DNA of 64,000 bases from Muricoccus nepalensis (GCF_006438825.1 NZ_RCZP01000022.1:1457-65456); one strand, 5' to 3'; shown: positions 27,525 to 36,235, numbered from the stretch's first letter. Made by a program: numbers and translations. Notes: generated by a model from the letters alone, not told the origin.

Positions 27525-29042
27525 ATGCCGCTCATGATGGCCCCGGAGAGCGGCGTCACGGTCCGGATGTACCGACCAGGTCATGGCGACTGCTTCCTGC
27601 TCGCCTTCCCCACAGACACGGGAGGCACGTTCAGGGTACTAATCGACTTCGGCTACAAGCCAGGATCGAAGGTGCACGCCACTGTTGCTGAGGTGGCAAC
27701 TGACATCGTTGAGGCAACGGGAGGTAAGCTGGACCTGGTGATCGTCACGCACGAACATCAGGACCACCTCAACGGCTTCTTGTCCGACGCGTTCGACGAA
27801 CTCAAGGTAGGGGAGGCGTGGTTCGCTTGGACCGAGGACCCTTCGGACTCCGTGGCCAACGCCCTACGCGCACGGCACAGGGACCAACTCATCGGCCTCC
27901 TCTCCGCCTACGAGCAGCTTGGCGTCGATGGAGGGGATGCTCCGAGAACGTGGCTGAAGGCCCTGATCGAACTCGAACTTGGCGATGAGCCGGAGGCGAG
28001 TGGCGTCAGTCTCGGCTTCGCCGCGACCGACCCCGCCCGTTCCGGCAACAAGCGCGCGATGGCCATGCTCAAGGAGAAGGCGAAGCGCGAGCGCGGCATC
28101 CGCTTTGTTGCTCCCCATGGCGATATTCTTAACATGGAGGGCGTCAGCGGCGTCCGGGTGTTCCCGCTTGGCCCGCCGCGCGATCCAGACCTCATTGCCG
28201 ACGAGGACCCCGTCGGGACGGAGAGCTTTCCTGGCCAAGCGATGACCGCCCCTTCGAAGCACAGCTTCCTAGCGGCGGTGCGGGCGGCCCAAAGTGACGG
28301 CAATGGTATCTCAGATGGACCTTTCGACCCTGTATACGGTGTGCCCATCGACCGGGCGATGGATCATCCGGACTTCGGGTCGTTCTTCTCCAAGCATTAT
28401 GGAGGCGGCAGCGCGATCGACGTGCCGGATTCTGAAAGGGAGGTCCCGGACGACGCACCATTCCGTCGTATTCCCACGGACTGGCTCCAGTCGGCGGAAG
28501 ACCTAGCGCTTAAACTCAACACGGGTATCAACAATACAAGTCTCGTGCTCGCTTTCGAGCTGAAGGCTTCGCGCAAGGTCCTCCTTTTCGTAGGCGATGC
28601 CCAGAGAGGGAACTGGATCTCCTGGACTGACGGCGAGTGGCCCGAGGACAAGGGCGCGATCACGGCAAAGGACCTGCTTGCGCGGACCGTCCTCTACAAG
28701 GTGGGCCACCACGGAAGCCATAACGCCACGCTCGACGGTACGGCGAAGAGCGCCTATCCGAACCTGTCCTGGATGGCCCAGGGCCGGTACCGCCGCGAGT
28801 TCACTGCGATGATTACCGCCGTCCCGGCATGGGCCTACAAGCAAGTGCCGGTCTGGGCACATCCGCTCGCGGCCATCAAGACAGCTCTTGTCGACAAGAC
28901 CTCCGGAAGGGTTTTCCAGACCGACACCGATGCCCCGGAGAAGCCGGAGAGCGTCTCCGGTGAGGAGTGGTCCGAGTTCATGGCGCGCGTGCGGTGCACG
29001 CTGCTCTACTTTGAGTGCGATTTCGCAGATTCGGACGTGTAG
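27525..29042 (+). CDS. MBL-fold metallohydrolase, ComEC-like
   Basis: A 505-residue protein starting at ATG 27525, four bases after the metallopeptidase stop. It has the metallo-beta-lactamase signature THEHQDHLNG (His76, His78, Asp80, His81) and the downstream motif KVGHHGSHNATLDG, typical of ComEC/Rec2-type MBL domains. No membrane segments or signal are seen. MBL proteins of this type act on phosphoesters, including nucleic acids. In this locus it may be the nuclease or hydrolase component beside two proteases. Confidence 0.85.
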   Translation: MPLMMAPESGVTVRMYRPGHGDCFLLAFPTDTGGTFRVLIDFGYKPGSKVHATVAEVATDIVEATGGKLDLVIVTHEHQDHLNGFLSDAFDELKVGEAWFAWTEDPSDSVANALRARHRDQLIGLLSAYEQLGVDGGDAPRTWLKALIELELGDEPEASGVSLGFAATDPARSGNKRAMAMLKEKAKRERGIRFVAPHGDILNMEGVSGVRVFPLGPPRDPDLIADEDPVGTESFPGQAMTAPSKHSFLAAVRAAQSDGNGISDGPFDPVYGVPIDRAMDHPDFGSFFSKHYGGGSAIDVPDSEREVPDDAPFRRIPTDWLQSAEDLALKLNTGINNTSLVLAFELKASRKVLLFVGDAQRGNWISWTDGEWPEDKGAITAKDLLARTVLYKVGHHGSHNATLDGTAKSAYPNLSWMAQGRYRREFTAMITAVPAWAYKQVPVWAHPLAAIKTALVDKTSGRVFQTDTDAPEKPESVSGEEWSEFMARVRCTLLYFECDFADSDV

Positions 29043-29242
29043 GCGCGGGGATAGTGTTTCAGGCCGCGACCTAGTTTTCCATTGCACAGGTCAGGCGCGC
29101 GGATCGCTCCGACGCGATCCCAATCCGGGAGAACAAAGCGGACGTCCCCGCAGGTTTGGAGACGACCCGGGGATGGACCACCAAGCGCCGTGGGCGCCCC
29201 ACTCACCCATTCAATAGTTGAGCATTAGCAGCTAATTGTTGA

Positions 29243-30619
29243 ATGATCGAGTCTCCAACCGTCGCCTTGGCGACCGCTGGGAGGACCGTCGGCTTGCCTC
29301 ATTTCAAGATTTCGGAAGCGGTTGCCCCTTCAAAGGGACACCTCTGGAACCATCGAGAGGCCCGGAGCGGCTGCTATCGCCGGTGGCGCCGCGGCTTCCT
29401 TGCGATGGCGTTGGCCGCCGTCGCGGGATGCTCATCCCCGCCAGAGATCGACGTCGAGCATCAGTGGGCCGACACCATGCGTCGACTGAATATGTTCGCG
29501 TTCTACCCGATGTCCGAGGACGTTTCAGTCGGCGACTTCTATCTGCACGCCCCTCCCGCCGACGGCAGTGCCTCCGCGCCGCGCTTCAGCCTCGCGCGCG
29601 TCGGGTCGTTCCCGAGGGATGCGGTCATGGGCGAACTGACCCGCCAACAGACCAAGGACCGGCCGCGCATGCAGCCCCTGACGCGACCCGACGCTGTGGA
29701 CGGCATCGCGCGTCCCGGGGCGGTGGTGAATACAGCCAACTGCGGCGGGTACGACATCGGGCACGCCGACGAGGCCGGTTGCCCAGTTCGCCTCCAGCGT
29801 GCAGCGATACCGAACTTGTCGGTCGGCCGGATCACCGTGGGACAGTTAGGCGCGGCAGGGGTCTACGGGAACTTTGGCACCCGTATCGGGCTCGGCCGCA
29901 GTTCCGAAACCGCGATCCGGATCTCGCTTCGCAACGTCCAGGACCTTTCGCTCGACGCTTGGCGGCTCAACCTCCTGCACAACAACTACGCCGACGACGT
30001 TTACCAACGCGTCTGGGTGGAGGTTCTTTTCGAGGTGCTGGGGCAGCTCCGCCCCGACATGGTCGGGATGGCCTGCCAGGGCGATGCTCGCGCCCTTGCT
30101 AATGCGGGAATTGAAGTGCTCGTGATGAATCGGGTGATCTACGCCGGGGGTCTCGAATACGCCTTCACCAACAACGCGGAGACGGCGGTCCGCCTCGCCC
30201 TCGACCTGCAGCGGGTCGTCTCGAGCACGTCACCAGCGGTCCCGGCGTTCGCGGGTGGTACCGGATCGGGCAAGGTCGATTCGCCTCCGCAGACGCCGCC
30301 GACGACCGACAACGCGGCGGCAGGACAGCGCCTCGCGGCGTTGATGGCGGGGGTCACCGGCGAATCCGGCGGCGCCGGGCGGTTGGGCGTCACAGCGAAC
30401 TTCGGTGTCGGGACATTCGGATCGTTGTCTCTGAAACATGACTTCAACCGTCCCGTCGCAGTCGGTGCAGGCAGCCGCTTCCGGATCCCGTTCCACACCG
30501 CGCTCCGGGGAGTCGGGGCCCATGTTCAGGAGCGCATCATCCGGGTGAAGAGGTACTGCTCGAGCGTTCTCGGATCGCGCTACGACGAGGCAGCGCTGAT
30601 GCGGACGCTGGGGAACTGA
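29243..30619 (+). CDS. Tat-type lipoprotein of the CHAT locus
   Basis: A 458-residue frame. Near residues 49-63 it has RRGFLAMALAAVAGC: a twin-arginine-like RRxFL, a hydrophobic core and a lipobox with Cys63, so it is probably exported and lipidated. About 45 residues precede the arginines, longer than usual, and no better start codon is present. The mature part (DFYLHAPPADGSASAP, NTANCGGYDIGHADEAGCP, WRLNLLHNNYADDVYQRVW) is unknown to me. It ends the apparent operon 200 bp after the MBL gene. Confidence 0.65.
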   Translation: MIESPTVALATAGRTVGLPHFKISEAVAPSKGHLWNHREARSGCYRRWRRGFLAMALAAVAGCSSPPEIDVEHQWADTMRRLNMFAFYPMSEDVSVGDFYLHAPPADGSASAPRFSLARVGSFPRDAVMGELTRQQTKDRPRMQPLTRPDAVDGIARPGAVVNTANCGGYDIGHADEAGCPVRLQRAAIPNLSVGRITVGQLGAAGVYGNFGTRIGLGRSSETAIRISLRNVQDLSLDAWRLNLLHNNYADDVYQRVWVEVLFEVLGQLRPDMVGMACQGDARALANAGIEVLVMNRVIYAGGLEYAFTNNAETAVRLALDLQRVVSSTSPAVPAFAGGTGSGKVDSPPQTPPTTDNAAAGQRLAALMAGVTGESGGAGRLGVTANFGVGTFGSLSLKHDFNRPVAVGAGSRFRIPFHTALRGVGAHVQERIIRVKRYCSSVLGSRYDEAALMRTLGN

Positions 30620-31010
30620 TGGCGCTTCACGAAGTCTGAAGTGGCAGACCGATTGCGGCTGATCTCTCCTCGGCACATGTTCGACTATGGCTTCCGCTCG
30701 GCATGGTCCGGAACTGGAATGCTCATCCTCATTGGCGACAACCGCTGAACCCGGTCGCGGCGGAGGGGAAGCCGGGCTGGCCGGTTGATCCGGCGAGCGG
30801 CTGCGCGGTTTGGGACTGTCGGCCCATTCCCCACAAGGCCGTGGAGTGGTCGAGCGAGCGAGGCGTCTTGCCGAAACGCGACTGCTCCACGCCGGTGCGA
30901 CAAGCCTACCGTTCGATCAAAAAATAGACATGTGTCTGAAAAGGGCGATCTTTGTCTTTGCTTCGTCAGCCGGATGCAATTACCGGAACACGACGTTTTG
31001 GGGAAATAAT
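30620..31010. other. Intergenic, likely promoter of PEP-CTERM gene
   Basis: About 390 bp without a supported gene. A GGGGA site lies six bases before the ATG at 31011. An AT-rich stretch (GATCAAAAAATAGACATG) around 30.92 kb could hold a promoter. Confidence 0.35.
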
Positions 31011-31751
31011 ATGCGCTTTGTTAACAAGTTCGCTGTCGTGGCTGGTGTGGCGCTCGCGCTTGTCACGATGGGGCCGCGAGCAGAGGCTGCCGTTTATTTC
31101 GATGCGAACTCGCTGAGTGCGGCACTCGAGGCCCGCCCCACGAGCACGCAGATACTTACGGGCTATCAGGTCACCCTCCAGGACTCGTTCGGGACGTTTA
31201 CACCCGCGACGCGGACCAATCCGATCTTGGTCGGGACCTCCTCTCCGCCCTACAACGACCCGAACCTCGTGATCTCCCGGTACACGGGCCAGCAGCCCTC
31301 GGTCATGCCGGGCCAGATCGGCGCCAACTTCACGTGCGCTTCGCCGGTCTTCGGGTGCCTCGGCGCCTACCGCGCCACCTTCACATTCGATCAGGCAATC
31401 CTAGGCTTCGGCGGCGACCTGCGCGCCGGGACGCTGGCCTCATCCCAGTCGTTCGCAGTCTTCCCGCAGCTTGGCATCAGCGATGCCGTGTACCAGTCCG
31501 TGATCGGGATCAACACTTTTTACGGCATCGTCTTCGACACACCGACCACCACCTTCACAGTGGATTGGACGAGTCTCGGTGACCGCACCGCGATCGACGC
31601 GAGCGGCAGCTTCTTCATCAACAACGCCTTCGTCATCCTCCCGGGCAACCGCAACGGGCAGGATCAGGTGGCCGTGCCCGAGCCCGCTTCTCTCGCTCTG
31701 TTCGGCATGGGTCTGCTCGGCATGATCGGCGTCGCCCGCCGCCGGGCCTGA
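31011..31751 (+). CDS. PEP-CTERM sorting domain protein
   Basis: A 246-residue secreted protein. The Sec signal (NKFAVVAGVALALVTMG...AEAA) is followed by a beta-rich domain with a CASPVFGCL cysteine pair. The C-terminus is a textbook PEP-CTERM anchor: VPEPASLALFGMGLLGMIG followed by ARRRA. Such proteins are processed by exosortase, which is not in this window. ATG 31011 is chosen because it begins the signal peptide; the longer frame upstream is not coding-like. Confidence 0.88.
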   Translation: MRFVNKFAVVAGVALALVTMGPRAEAAVYFDANSLSAALEARPTSTQILTGYQVTLQDSFGTFTPATRTNPILVGTSSPPYNDPNLVISRYTGQQPSVMPGQIGANFTCASPVFGCLGAYRATFTFDQAILGFGGDLRAGTLASSQSFAVFPQLGISDAVYQSVIGINTFYGIVFDTPTTTFTVDWTSLGDRTAIDASGSFFINNAFVILPGNRNGQDQVAVPEPASLALFGMGLLGMIGVARRRA

Positions 31752-31758
31752 GAGCGCA

Positions 31759-31786
31759 CGACTCCTCCTTCCGACGGGAGGGGTCG
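31759..31786 (+). terminator. Hairpin after the PEP-CTERM gene
   Basis: CGACTCCTCC pairs with GGAGGGGTCG (10 bp, one G-U pair) around an 8-base loop, starting eight bases after the stop codon. There is no T-run, so termination strength is uncertain. Confidence 0.5.
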
Positions 31787-31876
31787 CACCCGGCCGAGGC
31801 CCTAGTGGTCTGAGTTGGAGGTTCTCTGACAGTTTAATCGGCGTGTAGGGTTGGTCGTCTCTGGTAGGAGGCGCCC

Positions 31877-32760
31877 ATGGCACGCAGCCCGAAGGCAGCA
31901 AGGCTGGTGCTAACGGAGGAGGAGCGCGAGGCGCTGCAGCGCTTGGTTCGGCGACGCGGTGCGGGTCAGGTGGCGGTGCTGCGGGCGCGCATCGTGCTGA
32001 CTGCCGATGCTGGGCCGGAGTTACCAAACGGCGTCATCGCGTGCCAACTGGGGGTGAGCCGCCAGACTGTGATCACCTGGCGGCAGCGCTTCCTGGCACA
32101 CCGGCTGGAGGGGCTGATGGACGCCCCTCGTAGCGGCGCGCCACGGCGGGTGAGCGACGACGCCGTCGAGGCGATGATCACGCGGACGCTGGAGACGCAG
32201 TCCACGGGGGCAACACACTGGTCGACGCGCGCCATGGCCCGGCAGGTCGGCATGAGCCAGACCATGGTGTCGCGCATCTGGCGCGCCTTCGGCCTACACC
32301 CGCACCGCGCTGAGACCTTCAAGCTGTCGCGCGACCCGGCCTTTGTCGACAAGGTGCGCGACGTGGTGGGCCTCTACCTCAACCCGCCCGATCGCGCCCT
32401 GGTGCTGTGTGTGGACGAGAAGCCGCAGATCCAGGCGACCGAGGGCACGGCGCCCGTCCTGCCCATGCGCCCCGGCCAGGTCGAGCGCCACAGCCACGAC
32501 TACATCCGGCACGGTACCATCGACCTGTTCGCCGCCCTCGACGTGAAGGCTGGCACCGTGATCGGCGCCTGCAAGGGACGTCACCGCGCCACCGAGTTTC
32601 GGGCCTTCCTGAATCAGGTCAGGGGGCCGTGCCCACAGACCTCGACGTCCACCTCGTGCTCGACAACGCGGCCACCCACAAGACGAAGCTTGTCCATGAC
32701 TGTCTGCTCAAGCGCCCGCGCTGGCATTTGCACTTCACGCCGACCTCGGCGAACAGGGAG
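31877..32760 (+). pseudogene. IS630-family transposase, frameshifted and truncated
   Basis: The N-terminal helix-turn-helix (IACQLGVSRQTVITWRQRFL) and first catalytic region (ALVLCVDEKPQIQA) are intact, up to FRAFLNQV. The frame then shifts near 32625: the second-Asp region (VPTDLDVHLVLDNAATHKTK) and WHLHFTPTSA lie in another frame. After TSAN the expected WLNQVERFF segment with the catalytic Glu is missing. It is therefore both frameshifted and 3'-truncated. Confidence 0.85.
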
Positions 32761-32917
32761 TGGTACCGCCATCCCCACCGCGATCTCCAAAATCGCATCA
32801 TCCGTCTCGCCTCTATAGTTCAGGGAAGCTCTCCGCGTAAGCTTCCCCATCCGACGCTTTCGCTGTCTGTTTGCTGATCTAGTGAGGAGCACTGTCTGCA
32901 AAGGGTCGGGGGCGGCG

Positions 32918-33442
32918 CTACAGTCCGGATCGAGGGTCCAGAGGCTTGCTCATGTAGACGGCGACGCCGAGGTGCGAGGTTTCTTCCCGCTCCACCCGGT
33001 AGCCGACCCGCTCATAGAGATTCACGTTCTCGGTGAAGCGGCCATTCGTGTAGAGGCGCACCTCCCCCGTACTCAGCAACCGGGCAAGATCCTCGGCATG
33101 GGCCAGCAGGGCGCGTCCGTATCCGCGTCCCTAATGGGTAGGCAGCACGGCGACGTTCACGATTAGCAGGTGGTCCACCTCAAGACGCATCTCGATCAGG
33201 GCTACCAGTTCCCCGTCGACTTCCAGCAAGTCTACGATGTGATCCCTGACAGCCGCATCATAATCGGCCGTCATCGGCTTCGGCTCCCGACCAATGACCG
33301 GAACCGACTTCGCGTAAGCCTCGCGCGTGAGGCTGCGAACGGCCGTAGCATCACCCGGAACTGCCCGGCGTAGCGCCGAACGGATGGATCCACTTAGCGG
33401 CTCGGAGAAGGCTTGGTATGCCGATTTAGGGCTTTGCTGCAC
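32918..33442 (-). pseudogene. GNAT acetyltransferase with internal amber codon
   Basis: The start is GTG 33442, preceded by CAGGAG at a suitable distance. The encoded GNAT fold runs through RRAVPGDATAVRSLTREAY, VALIEMRLEVDHLLIVNVAVLPTH and then GRGYGRALLAHAEDLARLL, NLYERVGYRVERE. Codon 104 (33131-33133) is TAG where relatives have a residue (often Gln or Arg) before GRGYG, so the acetyl-CoA loop is cut off. Everything else across 174 codons is in frame, so the mutation looks recent, or the codon is suppressed. An attenuator-like leader precedes the gene. Confidence 0.75.
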
Positions 33443-33461
33443 AGTCGTCTCCTGAGGTGAG

Positions 33462-33500
33462 GGCAAAGAAAAACCCCCGAAGCGAAAAGCTGCGGGGGTT
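33462..33500 (-). terminator. Rho-independent terminator/attenuator before the GNAT gene
   Basis: On the minus strand AACCCCCG pairs with CGGGGGTT, followed by TTTTTCTTT, 20 bases before the GNAT ribosome-binding site. Its position just upstream of a start codon, with a short leader frame before it, is the layout of transcription attenuation. Confidence 0.7.
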
Positions 33501-33537
33501 CGGAGGTGCGGGCTGATGCCGCCTCGTAGGTGGGCCG

Positions 33538-33570
33538 CTAGGGAGCGGACCTCACCGGGGAGGAGGCCAT
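33538..33570 (-). CDS. Possible leader peptide
   Basis: A 10-codon frame (MASSPVRSAP) ends about 40 bases before the terminator hairpin. GC-rich sequence between the two could form competing structures. No run of one regulatory amino acid is present, so translation of a leader controlling the terminator is only a hypothesis. Confidence 0.3.
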   Translation of the reverse strand: MASSPVRSAP

Positions 33571-33841
33571 TCTGCACGCAGCTGCAAGAGCCGCCGCTGA
33601 GAAGCAGCGACGGCGTCGGTTCGCGGTGCGGAGAGAAAGGCCACCCATGGGGCGGAAGTTAGTGGTCTGCCCGAATACCCGTCAATGAGGTTTGCAGCCA
33701 TCCTCCTGCCCCGCTAGGGCCACTATGGGTCCAGGCTGTTAAGCATTCGACGACGGATAGCGGATCGCAGGTGTAGAAAATTGCGGTACAATCGGAGCGC
33801 CGATGTACCGGCAGTGAGCTAAGGGACCATTAATCTGTTTG

Positions 33842-34486
33842 TCATGGTGCGCCCACGCTGCTTTGCGCTTTCCTCTTTGTGTTTAACAGATCTCTTAGTA
33901 ATTCCCTGACTAAATTTTCGTAGCGAGTAGCGTCGATCTTGGTAATATTGTTGTTGTGAAAAGCCTCGTTGCGCAGCTCTTTGAGTTTGTTAAACCGCGT
34001 GCGAAGGTTCAGCACACTGTCCAGCAAATCCTTCATGTCTGGCGATCGCCTTGCGTTCTCCAACAAAGAGTCGATATTTTCTGCAAAAGCTTGTTCGACC
34101 ATGTGATAAGCAACAGCAATGAGCCTTAGCGGTGTATCGTCGGTAGGTGATGGTTTTTGTTTCTGCCAATAGTGATCCGGTTCGAGAGAGTCATCTACTG
34201 GAGGGGACAGCTGAGCACTGGCTGGAGCCGAACCATAACCTTGTTCACTAGGCTGAGGTGATCCTGCCACCGGGCCGGACACTACACCCGTACCTTCGAT
34301 TGCGAGATTTGCTTCCGCTTTGTCCAGCTCCCTAGAGAATTCTACTTCTCCGCCGAACATCTTGGCTTTGACCAGCTTACCCAAAGCTGCAGTAATCGGT
34401 CTGCGGTATGTGAGCAGAATGATTAGTGCCGTGGTTGGCCATGCCAGCGCGGCAATCACATGACTTGCGAACGTGAATTTGTCCAC
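33842..34486 (-). CDS. Membrane-anchored protein with HEPN-like motif
   Basis: A 214-residue protein with one N-terminal membrane helix (HVIAALAWPTTALIILLTY), a basic juxtamembrane segment, a Pro/Ser-rich linker and a C-terminal helical domain. That domain contains LRNEAFHNNN: Arg172-x4-His177 fits the Rx4-6H motif of HEPN RNases and also the RN...H motif of DUF4145-like proteins. Lower GC than flanking genes. Function not established. Confidence 0.6.
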   Translation of the reverse strand: MDKFTFASHVIAALAWPTTALIILLTYRRPITAALGKLVKAKMFGGEVEFSRELDKAEANLAIEGTGVVSGPVAGSPQPSEQGYGSAPASAQLSPPVDDSLEPDHYWQKQKPSPTDDTPLRLIAVAYHMVEQAFAENIDSLLENARRSPDMKDLLDSVLNLRTRFNKLKELRNEAFHNNNITKIDATRYENLVRELLRDLLNTKRKAQSSVGAP

Positions 34487-34690
34487 GTGGATTTCCTATC
34501 CAAGGCTAGAGCCATGCGGCGCGCAGCGCTTCAGCGGACAGAAATTCGAAGTTTTCAACTTTCGTTGCGGGAGATTTTCAACGAACGGTAAAAATACAGG
34601 TGGTCTGATAGTAGCTTGCAACCTTAAACGTGTAAACTTATTTTGTAGCTCCAAGCGGCGTTGTTGCGTAGATTTTGCAGATAGGCCTGC

Positions 34691-34920
34691 ATGAGCAAGG
34701 CACCGACGCAGGGCGAGCGCCCTACGACGCGCTATCGAACCCGGAACTGGCGAGAGTACGACAGAGGGCTAATCGCCCGCGGTGACCTGAGCGCCTGGAT
34801 CTTGTTCGATTTGACTTGGCATGCCGCCGAAGGGACGGGGCGGCGGGGTCGGCCTCAGGTCTTCACGGATGCGGCGATCCGAGTGCGCACTAGATGTGTT
34901 CAGCTGGCAAGCCCGAGAGC
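34691..34920 (+). pseudogene. IS5-family transposase N-terminal fragment
   Basis: TRYRTRNWREYDRGLIARGDLSAWI and GRRGRPQVFTDAAIRV are typical of the N-terminus of an IS5-type transposase. The sequence is cut at 34920 by insertion of the next element; the frame also deviates from the family just before that. Confidence 0.75.
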
Positions 34921-34929
34921 TAGGGCCTG

Positions 34930-35376
34930 TTAGCGGCTGACGAGCTTTGCCGATGGTCGGGAGGTGCGGATGCGCCCCAGGTTGTCGACGATCCGGGGCC
35001 GTGCTCCCGGGTTGCCGACGTAGGTATCCGTCGCAGTCCGACCATAGACGTCCTCAACGGTGACGACAAAGGTTGCTGAGGCCCCATCGGTGGAACAGCG
35101 CGCTTTAAGCTGCCGAAAGGCAGCCTCCGACACATGGTGCTTTTTGCAGAGGTCCGGCAGCGCTTCACGAAAGCGGCTGATTGCTTCATTCAAGGTTGTG
35201 GAAACTGGGCCGCTGGGTGCTGTCCCAGCGAGGAAATCCACGTCGATAAAGCCCTGCGGACTGCTCGCTGCCTCTCCGAAGACGTCTAACTCGTACATGC
35301 CGACGAGTTGGCTATAGCCGCTCGCGAGAGAGTCGGCGACGTTGTGGGCAATGGATCGCAATTCGCCGAACCGCAT
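34930..35376 (-). CDS. Passenger protein of the IS5-family element
   Basis: A 148-residue protein starting ten bases after the transposase stop codon and ending inside the left terminal repeat (TAA at 34930-34932). It is therefore carried and probably co-expressed by the element. Features include RFREALPDLCKKHHVSEAAF and ATFVVTVEDVYGR; no signal, membrane segment or known motif. It is not a transposase. Function unknown. Confidence 0.7.
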   Translation of the reverse strand: MRFGELRSIAHNVADSLASGYSQLVGMYELDVFGEAASSPQGFIDVDFLAGTAPSGPVSTTLNEAISRFREALPDLCKKHHVSEAAFRQLKARCSTDGASATFVVTVEDVYGRTATDTYVGNPGARPRIVDNLGRIRTSRPSAKLVSR

Positions 35377-35385
35377 GGAGTTAGC

Positions 35386-35772
35386 CTACACTCCGGGCTG
35401 GCTCTTGATCCAATCCATTGTTGCCGCGAGGTGGAGAACGCCGAGGAAGGACGAGGCGGTCTTCTCATAGCGTGTAGCGACGGCCCGCCACTCCTTGAGC
35501 CTGGCCCAGAGGCGCTCGACGCGGTCGCGGTTAGTGTAGACCCAACTCGGGCACGCAACTGGGGCCTCATTGCTTTTGGACGGGATGGCGGGGCGTGCAC
35601 CGAGGTTCCAGACGTGCTCGCGGAAGGCGTGGCTGGAGTAGCCGCGGTCGCCCACAACCCAGAACGGCACGCCGGGGAGGGTGGCGAGGAGGGGGATGGC
35701 ATGAGGCAACTCGTGCGCCTTCCCTGGTGCAAGCGAGAAGGAGATGACGCGGCCTCTGCTGTCTGCGATCAC
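35386..35772 (-). CDS. IS427-like transposase, second frame
   Basis: This frame holds the second catalytic Asp (VVGDRGYSSHAF) and the Glu region (DRVERLWARLKEWR, RYEKTASSFLG). Upstream in the same frame lie EALGRSRGGFGTKVC and VIADSRGRVISF, which belong to the fused enzyme. The full transposase is made by a -1 shift from the first frame, plausibly at the AAAAAG run at 35847-35852. Confidence 0.85.
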   Translation of the reverse strand: MIADSRGRVISFSLAPGKAHELPHAIPLLATLPGVPFWVVGDRGYSSHAFREHVWNLGARPAIPSKSNEAPVACPSWVYTNRDRVERLWARLKEWRAVATRYEKTASSFLGVLHLAATMDWIKSQPGV

Positions 35773-36170
35773 GCAAACTTTGGTCCCGAACCCGCCCCGA
35801 GATCGGCCAAGCGCCTCACGCTTGTCGCGCTCCGGTCCTGGCGCGCCTTTTTAGCCGCCCCTGCTGCCTTGGCGTGGGCCCGGATCGAGGTGCCGTCGAG
35901 GAAGGTCATGCCGAGCCCTACACCTCGCTCCTGCGCCATCTTCAGAAGGCGCTCCCAGACACCCAGCCGCGACCACCGGATGAATGTCTGCGCCGCAATC
36001 CACCATGGTCCCTCCTCTGCGGGGAGGGCTCGCCACTTCGCTCCATTGTCGTGCCGCCAGAGGATCGCGCCGATGGTTCGGCGCAGGTGCTGGGGCGGTA
36101 CCTTTGCGTGCGGACGACAAGCCTCGATCAGTGGCTCCAGCACCGCCCACTGCCCATTTGTCAGCGCCAT
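35769..36170 (-). CDS. IS427-like transposase, first frame
   Basis: It starts at MALTNGQWAVLEPLIEAC (ATG 36170) and contains the DUF4096-type N-terminus (RRTIGAILWRHDNGAKWRAL) and the first catalytic Asp (TFLDGTSIRAHAKAAG). The lysine pair AAA AAG after GAA is a likely slippage site into the second frame. Its stop overlaps the GTG of the second frame (GTGA). Confidence 0.85.
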   Translation of the reverse strand: MALTNGQWAVLEPLIEACRPHAKVPPQHLRRTIGAILWRHDNGAKWRALPAEEGPWWIAAQTFIRWSRLGVWERLLKMAQERGVGLGMTFLDGTSIRAHAKAAGAAKKARQDRSATSVRRLADLGAGSGPKFA

Positions 36171-36235
36171 CGCGTTCTCCAAAAGCCACAGCACGCAGGC
36201 ATGGTGCTCTGGAATCAGGTGCTAACGGGCCCTAG

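Larger units (their letters stand above)
34924..36231 (-). mobile_element. IS5-family (IS427-like) element with passenger gene
   Basis: Terminal repeats GGCCTGTTAGC (34924-34934) and the complement of GGCCCGTTAGC (36221-36231) are flanked on both sides by CTAG (34920-34923, 36232-36235), a YTAR-type target duplication. At 1308 bp it is about 450 bp longer than a usual IS427-group element; the extra length holds a passenger gene downstream of the transposase. Confidence 0.85.

Noticed and set aside
19163-30619. A CRISPR-linked TPR-CHAT (Craspase-like) system
   Set aside because: No repeat-spacer array and no Cas7-11 or other cas gene is present in the window.
32823-32847. GGGAAGCT/AGCTTCCC hairpin as a terminator
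   Set aside because: An 8-bp stem without a T-run, at the edge of the IS630 remnant; more likely residue of the element.
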